A stretch of 38,723 nt of DNA from Colimorpha sp045591485 (GTDB lineage Bacteria; Bacteroidota; Bacteroidia; Bacteroidales; P3): NCBI GenBank assembly GCA_045591485.1, contig JAZNSV010000219.1:1-38723 (forward strand), written 5' to 3'. This document shows, piece by piece, positions 32,001 through 38,723 of the stretch. Position 1 is the first letter of the stretch. Every line of letters begins with the position of its first letter. The notes below the pieces were generated by a model that saw only the letters and a list, made by a program, of their open reading frames with translations, searched no databases and was not told where the DNA came from. Both the position numbers and the translations under genes were made by a program.

Positions 32001-35000
32001 TTGATGGGCTCAAGGTCGCGCGATATCTTGGTCAGCTGGTCGCAGAGCGTGAGAGCTTCCGACTCGCCGCAGGCCGAGCATGACTCGCCGTCGAGGCAGC
32101 GTGGTATATCCTGGTTGTCCACCAGCACCCAGTCGTCGTCGGTGATGGTGTGCCCGTTGTGCACGGTGCCGGTCTCATAGTAGAAGTTGACGGTTTTGAT
32201 GTTGGTCATGGTGGCCTCGATGTCGATGACGTTGTAGCCGCGGCAGTTGAGGGTGTCGACACGGTTGATGGTGTACTGCTGCGAGAGGAAGGCCGAGATG
32301 GCGTCAGTCGTGCCGGTGTAGTCGATAGCGGTGTTGCGCAGGTAGACTGCGTCGGCGCGCTGTATGGCACGCAGTTCGCGTGTGGCGCGGCAGGTGTTGG
32401 GGTTCACTGCGCCGTAGTTGCGTATGTCGATGCGGTTGTATACGTCGCCGCCGGCCACCGAGGTACCGGAGCCGATGACCGAATAGTTGATGTTCATCAG
32501 CGGCAGGCTCACATGGTCGTCGACCATGTAGGTGTTGTATTTGTTGCCGTCGATTATGATGCGGCTCTTGCCGCCGAAGAAGCCGGGCTTCGAGAAGTCG
32601 GCGTTGCTGACGTTGTCGCCCCAGTTGGCGCCGCCGTAGACGGAACCCTGCAGCTGCACCTCGCCCTGTATCAGGGCCGGTATGTGGCCGTCGGTGGCAC
32701 CGGGCTTGAATGCTGCATAGGCGTTTTCAACGCCGTTGATGGTGTCGGTCCACACCGGGCAGTTCTCCACAGCGTCGAGACCGATGTTGACGTAGGCCGA
32801 GCCGTAGGTGTTGCCCAGGTAGCCGCAGCCGAAGACGTGGCTCTTCACCGTGCCGCCCGCGATGTTCAGTATCGACGAGGGGCGCATGGTGGTGGCCGTG
32901 AAGGCCGACTCGCCGTATTGCTTGCCGGTCACGGGGTCGATCTTGTAGCGGTTGCTGTAGCCGGTGCTGTCGCATTCGGCGGCGTAGCCGTCGTTCACGT
33001 TCTCCGAGCCGCCGTAGATCGATTCGGCCACCTTGGTGACGTTCATGATGTTCAGCACTTTCAGGCCGTAGACGATGCACTGGCCGCCCTCGGCGCCGTG
33101 GCCGCCGGCATATATATTATTATTAAAGGTGCCGCCCTTGACGTTGACGATGATGCTTGCGTAGTCGTCGACGTCGGTATAGGCCTCTGTGTTTTTGTAC
33201 TTCTTGCGGGCTCCGCCGAAGTCGTCGAACTGTGTTCCGTCGGCGGTGCGCTTGAGGCGCATGGTGGTGCCCAGTTTGCCGCCGCCGTAGAGGTTGCCCT
33301 CCACGATGCCGTTCTCGAAGTTGATCTCGGTTTTTTCGTTGTTGGGCACCTGCAGGCTGCGCGAAGCGCCGTCCACATAGCGGTCGGTGGCGTCGACGGG
33401 GTAGGTGCCTGCGTAGGCTTCGTAGCCCGTGGTGTCGCCGCTGTACATCTTGGCCGGGTAGTCGCCGTTGCCGCCGCCGTAGATGTCGCGGTAGCGGCCG
33501 TCCATTATCTTCATGTCGGTCTTGAAGACGGTGCCGGTGAAGTCGTTGCCGCCGTAGACGTTGTAGGCCGTGTAGGCATCGGGGGTGCTGGCGCCTTCCA
33601 TAACGACGTATGTCGTGCCGTAGACGTCGGAGCCCCAGCAGCCGCCGTAGATGGCCTCGAATGGCTGGTCCCAGGTGCTGTAGGCTGTGATGTAGGTGTT
33701 CTGCACGTCGCCGCCCTTGCCGCCGCCGTAGGCCATGGCGGTCGAGAGGTTGGTGGCGTGGTGCAGGTGCACGTAGGTGGCGCCGTCGCCGTCGTCGGTC
33801 ATCATGACGTTGCCGTGGCGTTCGGCGTTGAGGTCTTGCCAGTTGCCCTCGCCGCCGCCGAACACCGCACCGTTGATGGTGAGGCTCAGCGGGTCGTGGC
33901 TGCCGGGGCATATCTGGTCGTTGACCACCACGCTTGTCAGTCGGCAGTCGCCCATGGCGCCGCCGCCGAAGACGTCGGTGTTGATGGTGCCGCCGTAGAG
34001 GTTGACGGACGTCGAGTCGACGAAGGGGCGTCCGGTTTCGTTGCCGGTGGCCAGCTTGTTGGCGTCGTCGTGTGTCGAGTTGAATTTGTAGATGTCCCAG
34101 TGTTGGTCGCCTCGCTGGAGGTAGTCGTAGCGGCCGTTGGAGCCGCCGTAGATGTGGGCCACGGTTCCGCCGCTGACGTCGATGCGCGTGTTGCCGTAGA
34201 CCGAGCCTGCTATGTCGTTGCCACCATAGATGTAGTTCACATTGCCCTTGCGCATGTCGATGTAGGCCATGCCGTCGACGTCGGCCATTCGGCATCCGCC
34301 GAAGATGCTGTCGTCGACAATGGCTTCTTCTTTCTCGATTCTGATGTATGAGGCCACGTTTTTCACGTCGTTGCCGCAGATGTCTCTCTGCACGGTGCGG
34401 CCGCGCATATTGCCCGAGTTGCCGCCGCCGAAGACGTTCTTGGCGCGGCCGTAGTCGAGCACAATCTGCGGCACGCAGGTGCCGGTCATGTCCTCCTTGT
34501 TGTTGCCGCCGAAGATGGTGCCCACAAGCTGGTCGCTGTTCTGTTTGCAGTTGAGCAGCACCGTCACGTTGTCGCGCACGCCGATGCCGTTGCCGCCGCC
34601 GAAGACGGTGTCGATGTAGCCGCCGGCGGTGTTGATGTCGATGAATGTGGAGCTCTGCAGCGGGCGGTTCACAGTGCCGCCGTCGGCGCAGACGTATTCC
34701 TTGTCGGCGCCTTCGTAGTCGTAGTCGCCGTTGCCGCTGCCGTAGACGCTGTTGATGCGCACCGAGTCGGTCAGCAGCAGGTAGGCCGAGTAGCGGGCGT
34801 TCCAGCTGCTGCCTTCCTGTATGTTGAGGTCTTGGCCGTTGCTGGCCTTGTATTCGCTCCATCCGCGCGGTGTGCCGTCGTTGGTCGTCTCGGGTATGCT
34901 GTCGTAGTAGGCGCCGAAGTTGTCAATCTTGCCGAGGAAGTCGTTGCCGGCGTAGAGGGCACCGTCGATTTGGGTCGAGCCGCCCACCTGCAGGTAGGCC

Positions 35001-38000
35001 AGGCCGTAGATGGCCGACATGTAGCCGCCGCCGTAGACGTTCTGTGCCACGCGGCCGCCGCTCATGTAGAGGTGCACCGAGCCGTTCTGTATGCCTCCGA
35101 TGGGGGTGAAGAGGGTCTCTTTGCCGTCGACCATGCGTTTGCCTGTGTTGCCGGTGCTGTTGAAGCCCACGTTCGAGTGGGCGCCGCCGCCGTAGAGGCT
35201 GCCCAGTACCAAGCCGCGTTTCATGCAGACGTTGGTGTTGTTGTGGGTCGGCATCAGCATGCCGATGTATTCGTCGTAGGGGTCGTAGTTGAGGCCGTTG
35301 TAGTTGTCGGTGAGTGCTTTCGAGTCGTAGTGGCCCGAGCCGTTGTCGCAGTGGTAGTAGCCGTCGCTGCCGCCCACCACGTCGCCTATGACCAGCACGC
35401 TGCTGTCCATGATGACGTATGCGCCGTTGCTCTTGCCTTCGGCATAGGAACCCTTGGTCGAGCCCACGTCGCCGCTGATGTCGTTGCCGCCTTTGACGTA
35501 GCCGAAGACGCCGCCGGCCAGGTAGAGACCGCTCGAGTAGTCGACGTTGGCCATGCGACATCCGCCGAAGATGTAGTCGCAGATGATTTTCGAGTCGTGC
35601 AGCGAGCTGACGATGGCGCCCACGCCTTGCGGGTGGGGCAGGTGGCTGCCTTCGAGGGCCTGGGCCATGATGTCTATATACATGGGTATGCTCAGGCCGC
35701 CGCTGTGGCGCATGTCGCCGGCGTTGCCGCCGCCGTAGACCGAGCTCACTCCGCCCGAATTCAGCTGGATGACCGCCAGGTTGTCCATCGGTGCCTGGTT
35801 GTTGCCGCCGAAGAGTACGCGCACATTGTAGTTGCCCGCCTCGGAGGTGAAGTTGTCGGGGCCGTAGTGGCCTATGAGGTTGGCGTCGACCCAGCTGTTG
35901 TTGGCCAGGTTGGCGGTGGTGATCTGGCCCGCCTTCACCAGGTCGAGCGGGTAGCTCGGATTGGTCATGATGAAGCTGCCGTCGTAGCCGTGGCTGTTGG
36001 TGTGGCCTGCGGCCTGGCAGTCCACTATGCCGATGGGCTGCAGCACCGAGGCGCGGTTGCCGCCGAGGTAGCAGGTGTCTATCATGCCGCCCTTGATCTC
36101 GACGTGGGCGTGCGAGCTCTCCACCAGGTTGCCGCCGCCGAAGAGGTAGCGGATGCCGTATTCGCGGCCGTAGCCAGTGAAGAAGGTCAGGTCGCTGGCC
36201 TCCTGGTCCGAGTCGATGAGTTTGGTGTCGTGCACGTTGACGAAGACCGTGGCCGTCTGGGCCACCGAGCCGCCGTAGTTGTTGCCGCCGAACACCGAGA
36301 AGATGGTGCCGCCGTGAATGTCGAGGGTCACGCCGTTTTCGGGTTGGGTGAGCTCGTTAGACGTGATGCCGATAAACGAGTTCTCGCCGCCGCCGTAGAC
36401 GGTGTCGATGAGTATGTAGTCGTTGTGCGAGCGCATCGTGCTGTCGCTTGCCAGGTAGGCTTCGTCGCTGTCGTCGGCGGGGGTGGGCATCGGTATGCCG
36501 ACGGTGATGTGGGCCGTCTTGATGTAGGGCACCGATCCTGTGCCGCCGTCGCCCGTCTCCATAAGGTTGAAGTCGCCGCTGCCCTGATAGGGCGAGTATT
36601 CGAACACCTTGTCCACCACCGGTGTGGCGGTGCCGATGGCACTCGAGGGCGTCAGCCAGGGGTATACTTTGCCGTTGAAGCAGTATTGGCCGTAGCCCAC
36701 CGAGGTGGTCAGCGAGTCGTTGCCGGCCCAGCCGGTGCCGCCTGCGAGGTAGTCGTTGGCGTCGTAGGGGTTCTGGTAGGCGTAGTAGCCGCAGCCGCCG
36801 CCGTACACATAGCCTATGTGCACCGGGTGCTCGGCGTCGGTGTGCTCGGTGCCTATCTGTATGGTGGCGCCGCGCTGGCCCTGCACCCAGCCTGCTATGT
36901 CGTTGCCGCCGTAGAGGGCGTAGATGGAGTCGGTGCGGTGCACGGTGACGCTGGTGTTGCCCACCACGTTGGCCATGCGGGCGCCGCCCACCACGTAGCC
37001 CGCAACGACGGGACCGTTCTTGGGCTGCGGCATCGGGGTGCGGTCGTAATCCTGCGAGGTGGCCACCATGATGCTCTTCGACTGCTGTGCGCCGTTGGTG
37101 TAGGTCACCGTGGCGGTGATGGTCACCTCGTTGAAGGAGCCCGGCACACCGGTGCATTTCAGCACGGGCTTTTTGGTGATGTCGTTGGTGCAGCCGGTGG
37201 TGTCAATCGTGAGGAACCGGCGGGCGCTGTTGTTGATGCTGTAGTGCACGCTCTTCACCTGCAGCTCCCTCATCTCCATCTCCGGGGCGGTCTCGTGTTC
37301 GCACACGGCGGCGTCGCCCTCGGCCTGGTAGTAGTAGCGTACCACGTCGGTGGTGAGACCGGCCTTGCCGTATTCGTAGACGGGCATTTGCTGTTCGTCG
37401 ACGCGACGCTCCCAGTTGGTGTTGATGCCGTAGATGAAGGTGCGCTCGGTGTATTTGGTGTATGGGGGTGTGACGCCCACTGCGTTGTCGGTGGCTTGCA
37501 CCACCGAGAGGTCTATCTGCATCGAGTCGGTGTACTTGATGGCCGAGACGGGTGCGCCGCCGTCGGCATATTGCAGCGCCAGGCCCTGCAGACCCAGCCC
37601 TGCGCCGATTTCGGCCAGCTCGATGCCGTGCTCTTCCACCTCGATGGGCATGAACAAGGCCGCCGCGCCGGGCGACTGCTTCTTCTCCACGCCCTCGTCG
37701 CCCACGGGGCAGTAGTAGGTGCCGTGCAGGTCCCAGTTGTAGTTGAATTCCTCCATGTGGCCTGCCGAGTCGTAGTCTTCAAAAATGCGGTCGTCGGGGC
37801 GCTCGTAGCTGTGGCACGACATATCCCAGCTGCTCGACGCCGTGTCGTAGTAGGCCCAGTAGTAGGATTTCGACGGCGAGCCGTCAATGAAGTTGGTCAC
37901 CGTCAGCGCCATGCCGAAGTCCCAGTCGTACCATTTGGCCAGCAGGGTGGTGGCGTCGGTGGGGGCCATCTTCTCGATGGTCAGCTCGTCGGCGTTGCCG

Positions 38001-38428
38001 ATGAGGTAGTAGTAGTAGCCGTTCCACTCCTGGTAGTAGTAGCCCGTCGAGCTGGTGCGCTTCCACACGCACAGCGGCGAGAAGACGTTGGTGTGGCTCA
38101 CCGCAGCGTTGGCCGTGTCGAGCATGAGGTATTGCTCGCCCTTCTCCGTCACCTGTGTCAGGTTCAGTCCGCCGTAGGGATGCACCTCGGCCCAGCCCTG
38201 GTTCTTGTTGAAGCCGCGGGGGTAGATGTGGTATCTGTCGGCCCAGTCAAAATCGGCCTGCAATCCGTCGTAGAAGTACACGTGGCCGTTGGTCAAGGTG
38301 TAGCTTTCCTGCTGCGCTGTGGCGCTGCTGCCGATGCCCCATAAGAGGATCATGGCCAGCGCTGCCAGCCTGACGGTGTGGTTCAGTATGTTGGTGTGTA
38401 TCATAGTCATTTCCATTCTTTGCGTCAT
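26048..38428 (-). CDS. Giant T9SS-secreted repeat protein (4126 aa)
   Basis: The 4126-residue protein begins at the ATG at 38428; ATGs at 38416, 38410 and 38404 are alternatives, and the signal peptide (LAALAMILLWGIGSSATAQ) follows all of them. Residues about 40-480 are a Tyr/Trp-rich N-domain. From about 500 to 1935 there are about 30 copies of a turn motif of the form [YF]GG[GNC]-N-x-G (for example NVYGGNDFTGTVF, TVFGGGNGIGVRD), expected to build a long beta-solenoid. Residues about 2100-2800 hold other beta domains. A second solenoid-like part lies near 2830-3050 (VTDGGTLSLINNVTVKNN), and GLUG-like repeats near 3500-3850 (YTGGVVGTGKSSKIHNNYTY). The last 75 residues (IHIYPNPTTSVVNVEADG ... 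VELYDNEGRTL ... YYLRVHTATN ... IQKLIKK) are a type A T9SS sorting domain. Likely a surface adhesin or shield. First gene of the surface operon. Confidence 0.9.
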   Translation of the reverse strand: MTQRMEMTMIHTNILNHTVRLAALAMILLWGIGSSATAQQESYTLTNGHVYFYDGLQADFDWADRYHIYPRGFNKNQGWAEVHPYGGLNLTQVTEKGEQYLMLDTANAAVSHTNVFSPLCVWKRTSSTGYYYQEWNGYYYYLIGNADELTIEKMAPTDATTLLAKWYDWDFGMALTVTNFIDGSPSKSYYWAYYDTASSSWDMSCHSYERPDDRIFEDYDSAGHMEEFNYNWDLHGTYYCPVGDEGVEKKQSPGAAALFMPIEVEEHGIELAEIGAGLGLQGLALQYADGGAPVSAIKYTDSMQIDLSVVQATDNAVGVTPPYTKYTERTFIYGINTNWERRVDEQQMPVYEYGKAGLTTDVVRYYYQAEGDAAVCEHETAPEMEMRELQVKSVHYSINNSARRFLTIDTTGCTNDITKKPVLKCTGVPGSFNEVTITATVTYTNGAQQSKSIMVATSQDYDRTPMPQPKNGPVVAGYVVGGARMANVVGNTSVTVHRTDSIYALYGGNDIAGWVQGQRGATIQIGTEHTDAEHPVHIGYVYGGGCGYYAYQNPYDANDYLAGGTGWAGNDSLTTSVGYGQYCFNGKVYPWLTPSSAIGTATPVVDKVFEYSPYQGSGDFNLMETGDGGTGSVPYIKTAHITVGIPMPTPADDSDEAYLASDSTMRSHNDYILIDTVYGGGENSFIGITSNELTQPENGVTLDIHGGTIFSVFGGNNYGGSVAQTATVFVNVHDTKLIDSDQEASDLTFFTGYGREYGIRYLFGGGNLVESSHAHVEIKGGMIDTCYLGGNRASVLQPIGIVDCQAAGHTNSHGYDGSFIMTNPSYPLDLVKAGQITTANLANNSWVDANLIGHYGPDNFTSEAGNYNVRVLFGGNNQAPMDNLAVIQLNSGGVSSVYGGGNAGDMRHSGGLSIPMYIDIMAQALEGSHLPHPQGVGAIVSSLHDSKIICDYIFGGCRMANVDYSSGLYLAGGVFGYVKGGNDISGDVGSTKGSYAEGKSNGAYVIMDSSVLVIGDVVGGSDGYYHCDNGSGHYDSKALTDNYNGLNYDPYDEYIGMLMPTHNNTNVCMKRGLVLGSLYGGGAHSNVGFNSTGNTGKRMVDGKETLFTPIGGIQNGSVHLYMSGGRVAQNVYGGGYMSAIYGLAYLQVGGSTQIDGALYAGNDFLGKIDNFGAYYDSIPETTNDGTPRGWSEYKASNGQDLNIQEGSSWNARYSAYLLLTDSVRINSVYGSGNGDYDYEGADKEYVCADGGTVNRPLQSSTFIDINTAGGYIDTVFGGGNGIGVRDNVTVLLNCKQNSDQLVGTIFGGNNKEDMTGTCVPQIVLDYGRAKNVFGGGNSGNMRGRTVQRDICGNDVKNVASYIRIEKEEAIVDDSIFGGCRMADVDGMAYIDMRKGNVNYIYGGNDIAGSVYGNTRIDVSGGTVAHIYGGSNGRYDYLQRGDQHWDIYKFNSTHDDANKLATGNETGRPFVDSTSVNLYGGTINTDVFGGGAMGDCRLTSVVVNDQICPGSHDPLSLTINGAVFGGGEGNWQDLNAERHGNVMMTDDGDGATYVHLHHATNLSTAMAYGGGKGGDVQNTYITAYSTWDQPFEAIYGGCWGSDVYGTTYVVMEGASTPDAYTAYNVYGGNDFTGTVFKTDMKIMDGRYRDIYGGGNGDYPAKMYSGDTTGYEAYAGTYPVDATDRYVDGASRSLQVPNNEKTEINFENGIVEGNLYGGGKLGTTMRLKRTADGTQFDDFGGARKKYKNTEAYTDVDDYASIIVNVKGGTFNNNIYAGGHGAEGGQCIVYGLKVLNIMNVTKVAESIYGGSENVNDGYAAECDSTGYSNRYKIDPVTGKQYGESAFTATTMRPSSILNIAGGTVKSHVFGCGYLGNTYGSAYVNIGLDAVENCPVWTDTINGVENAYAAFKPGATDGHIPALIQGEVQLQGSVYGGANWGDNVSNADFSKPGFFGGKSRIIIDGNKYNTYMVDDHVSLPLMNINYSVIGSGTSVAGGDVYNRIDIRNYGAVNPNTCRATRELRAIQRADAVYLRNTAIDYTGTTDAISAFLSQQYTINRVDTLNCRGYNVIDIEATMTNIKTVNFYYETGTVHNGHTITDDDWVLVDNQDIPRCLDGESCSACGESEALTLCDQLTKISRDLEPINKQTALVMNNGINVDLISPTGTYASVNGFAFIVAQSGTNAVITARSKYEGTNLNDGGFMPVCADSSRYVLDFSGTTVHWSTPGFDNSESWEYRYDNYGETYRVWSIGQGIRRRYAVILAHSNPTRLEENKRITLLDTTGTDMLYNFAIAKSKLVLPPTSPGNYYKIDPMGVVIYDENSEMRLTDVSYRVKREWDSLTDTWRIDTVSNAKEYNSATDASKVEPAANGEWQQLGISVGGGLVGVSNIHTGAGERQYFGLMMQSGENFSTNAPPSMTGWVDGSTISGNAYTNLVSNFATAQVGAAQNTSPELDLYMLYNNDFAHTLVGTVNFTLNEYHAVLLRNAAGQFVKIGTENDTIPVAHVNASGDTVALAGHTLDELVWIDSNLNAPIEVEITISTILQDFNNMEYEVLAMYNEGANDLISRKVVLPATLQHRELYLETVSWMPTSLTSGPANNQANGDTITSAIDPDWFFMTDDVNLIKNQENSKHSYFGMSIQPVDNISNTLVSAVGWHSKRDDTLNLYTEVFNGDSHTPIRTATSNDEYYKDATHTIHSAYVGQTDGEGNPVPGDHGLKIGELDGRGEAAINVLFNYDGSRLYETFPGKSYVGKVVLGMVSYTGGKYNEPNRFNVTINVKTRERGDTIYVTSRGTPGDTLRSGTAKGARMATEQDYDNPATALLVGKNPHYYLSNIYEALVRVYQEGDVIAIIDTLNIKGGDQVFIKGMEYMPIPIIRYDGHHDILPGEEHVYRGPMFVVSGKGTVLTASCIDFKGTMIGKTIAGEGATYPDETHKLLYNAIATGDVKYSDTNMAYGPIIAVTDDATVLLQNDVIVRENYNGYTGSNAMLNGTISVTDGGTLSLINNVTVKNNLVVKQDTEANHPLSGAVYLDGGTIELKQSNTNTAVLIEDNYAYDPNSTDKYWADHTTSVGGVDKLIHYDFNSEAYNTASDKTKANVLLVREEPTSVPDGITGAAAIAAYKDTNDKKSEVIVFGNYALPSKSHIGVSKWFPDLAGNLRDTIQIVYQGNATHLGEADNDSIFFSDNPDFFTFYNYGVNSQRLYLARCATFRFQAAGDVPMLAGSNVYPGDALRYGALATATCPTGGDTMIYRIQGGFFPYEYTWHNNVTNVNDRYRKTTGSDVEMNKLIDGHNYSSYEAAVADTFYTGHVAMRHDQLEEELNYTVTATDASKHCTLTKNVKVRLYKNTVDETPVKFTKETSATLDEHLPTDAWIDTTYSKANTIGDTARGLRQFKAIKITPRVWSPNSGYVAVSVPGTEDILVGTDENNNPLDSLSFCEGDIISLFTSPKPGEEFIMWDFDPYYKPYANYMVPPHSDTVTAYFGPTRHWIDTIRSTSIARAELSDHYYYDERPMAGSQKASYVTTYNDDVHIYDERGLAWFISVVNGINGTQAREFYFNNVYIHKKSDNSAYDMSEFLWTPIGTTQHPFRGYFIGVGSNDTSTTPLVTISGSDTTTDYIVIKSVIANEPNADYVGFFGHIDSARIVGIQLTGALVRGAQYSAAMAADSRNSKIAGCKVDSEIDDVKATIITTHYASGGLVAKSENDSLTKNLYVGAKFVGDAVYTGGVVGTGKSSKIHNNYTYVDIRNNALYQGSIAGSMDGVAPTNRLFRAKTAANYGQIINNYAHVKNEGHPERVGGVAGYSKNAIIENNYVYGDLTGSAISGAVAAVADQGTQADYNYYETGSTKTNVGQQRNGASVATTVAFEGSGNQVTLATEAYGVDNLTRALNRWVRDHSDGDYLTWRSDLDRRNGGYPVFGTPDLIPVNNTIAIHGCDSIVYQGQHYNDGESLTVHVVDSVEMIDSTSTLLFYVGHSSHESHADTGHVGQPYTGYGFYLSPTETELLRNTLDAEGRATIVLSDTLSTSTGCDSIITLTLTFFGNNDIPEVIEEPSAADIHIYPNPTTSVVNVEADGLQHVELYDNEGRTLADYTTNDGHRVTFDVFNLSSGVYYLRVHTATNVTIQKLIKK

Positions 38429-38455
38429 TTTTTAAGTTTCCAATATATGCCCAAA

Positions 38456-38485
38456 AGTGTGATGTATAATTATATACACCACACT
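38456..38485. promoter_or_regulatory. 30-base inverted repeat in the leader of the giant gene
   Basis: AGTGTG-A-TGTATA and TATACA-C-CACACT flank a short centre at 38456-38485. It lies between the -7 element and the start codon, so it would be transcribed as a hairpin about 30-40 bases upstream of the ATG, or act as an operator. Confidence 0.6.
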
Positions 38486-38505
38486 GCATACTATGGTTCA
38501 ATCTG

Positions 38506-38513
38506 CAAATATA
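38506..38513 (-). promoter_or_regulatory. Candidate -7 element of the surface operon
   Basis: TATATTTG on the minus strand matches TAnnTTTG. No TTTG at 19 bases upstream was found. It would give a leader of about 70 bases containing the inverted repeat at 38456-38485. Confidence 0.5.
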
Positions 38514-38682
38514 CACTTTTTTGTCAATCTGACGGCGTGTTTTTTATTAAGATTTTATAATTGTTTGGCAAAAAGTGTCGGGGCAGGCAGGACCAACGCG
38601 TCAAAATTCGTCAAAAGCGTGGTGTGCCGGCGGCGGCACGAAAACCGTCTCCGGACCCTGTTTGCCCCTCTACCGGTAGTGC

Positions 38683-38723
38683 ATATCAACGATACATCAA
38701 CGATATATCAACGATATTTCAAC
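38683..38723. repeat. 11-base tandem repeat running off the window end
   Basis: ATATCAACGAT, ACATCAACGAT, ATATCAACGAT and a partial ATTTCAAC follow one another to the last base. The array may continue outside. No gene is visible between 38514 and 38723. Confidence 0.75.

Noticed and set aside
34832..38344. 1170-codon plus-strand open frame opposite the giant gene
   Set aside because: It is antisense to a well-formed T9SS protein; its product is a Val/Ala/His-rich shadow of repeated GC-rich codons with no signal or domain. The same applies to 32150-34351, 30293-32083, 28337-29974 and 9952-11514 on the plus strand.

Overview
The window looks like chromosomal DNA of a GC-rich member of the order Bacteroidales (phylum Bacteroidota). 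The evidence is two very large secreted proteins with C-terminal type IX secretion (T9SS) sorting domains, fimbrillin-like lipoproteins, an N-acetylmuramidase of the NamZ/DUF1343 family, and several promoters of the Bacteroidota type (TTTG, about 19 bases, TAnnTTTG). I cannot name the genus or species. I saw no tRNA, rRNA, CRISPR array, integrase or insertion sequence.

Layout. From 1 to 3.3 kb a leftward housekeeping cluster runs dut, namZ-like, HD-type ppGpp hydrolase-like, a small four-cysteine protein, and a nitroreductase lipoprotein cut by the window edge. From 3.3 to 7.1 kb is an accessory island: a leftward AAA ATPase/DUF4143 gene with tandem palindromes in its leader, a divergent promoter driving a long structured leader RNA, two AT-rich genes for exported proteins (one a CsgG-like/DUF1573 fusion), orphan tandem palindromes, and a wrecked DUF1016 gene. 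clpP and ribD follow (leftward), then a second structured RNA upstream of a small secreted protein (rightward). A regular array of about eight palindromic units at 41-42 base spacing fills the gap between that gene and asnS. From 10 to 14.2 kb a leftward cluster runs thyA, manC-like, MNT nucleotidyltransferase, HEPN protein, asnS; the last three are joined by ATGA overlaps.

From 14.5 to 21.5 kb two rightward genes encode a 1705-residue multidomain T9SS cargo protein and a Na/phosphate cotransporter. A bidirectional terminator separates them from a leftward surface operon spanning 21.6-38.4 kb: a 4126-residue T9SS cargo built of about 30 YGGG-type repeats, a 70-residue peptide, and two fimbrillin-like lipoproteins. 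This operon is the best candidate for an undescribed multi-component surface system.

A second theme is short tandem DNA repeats whose period is usually not a multiple of three (7, 8, 11, 12 and 41-42 bases). They occur between genes and also inside the coding sequences of ribD and thyA, where they add peptide insertions to otherwise intact enzymes. All gene functions are inferred from sequence motifs read by eye; no database search was possible.
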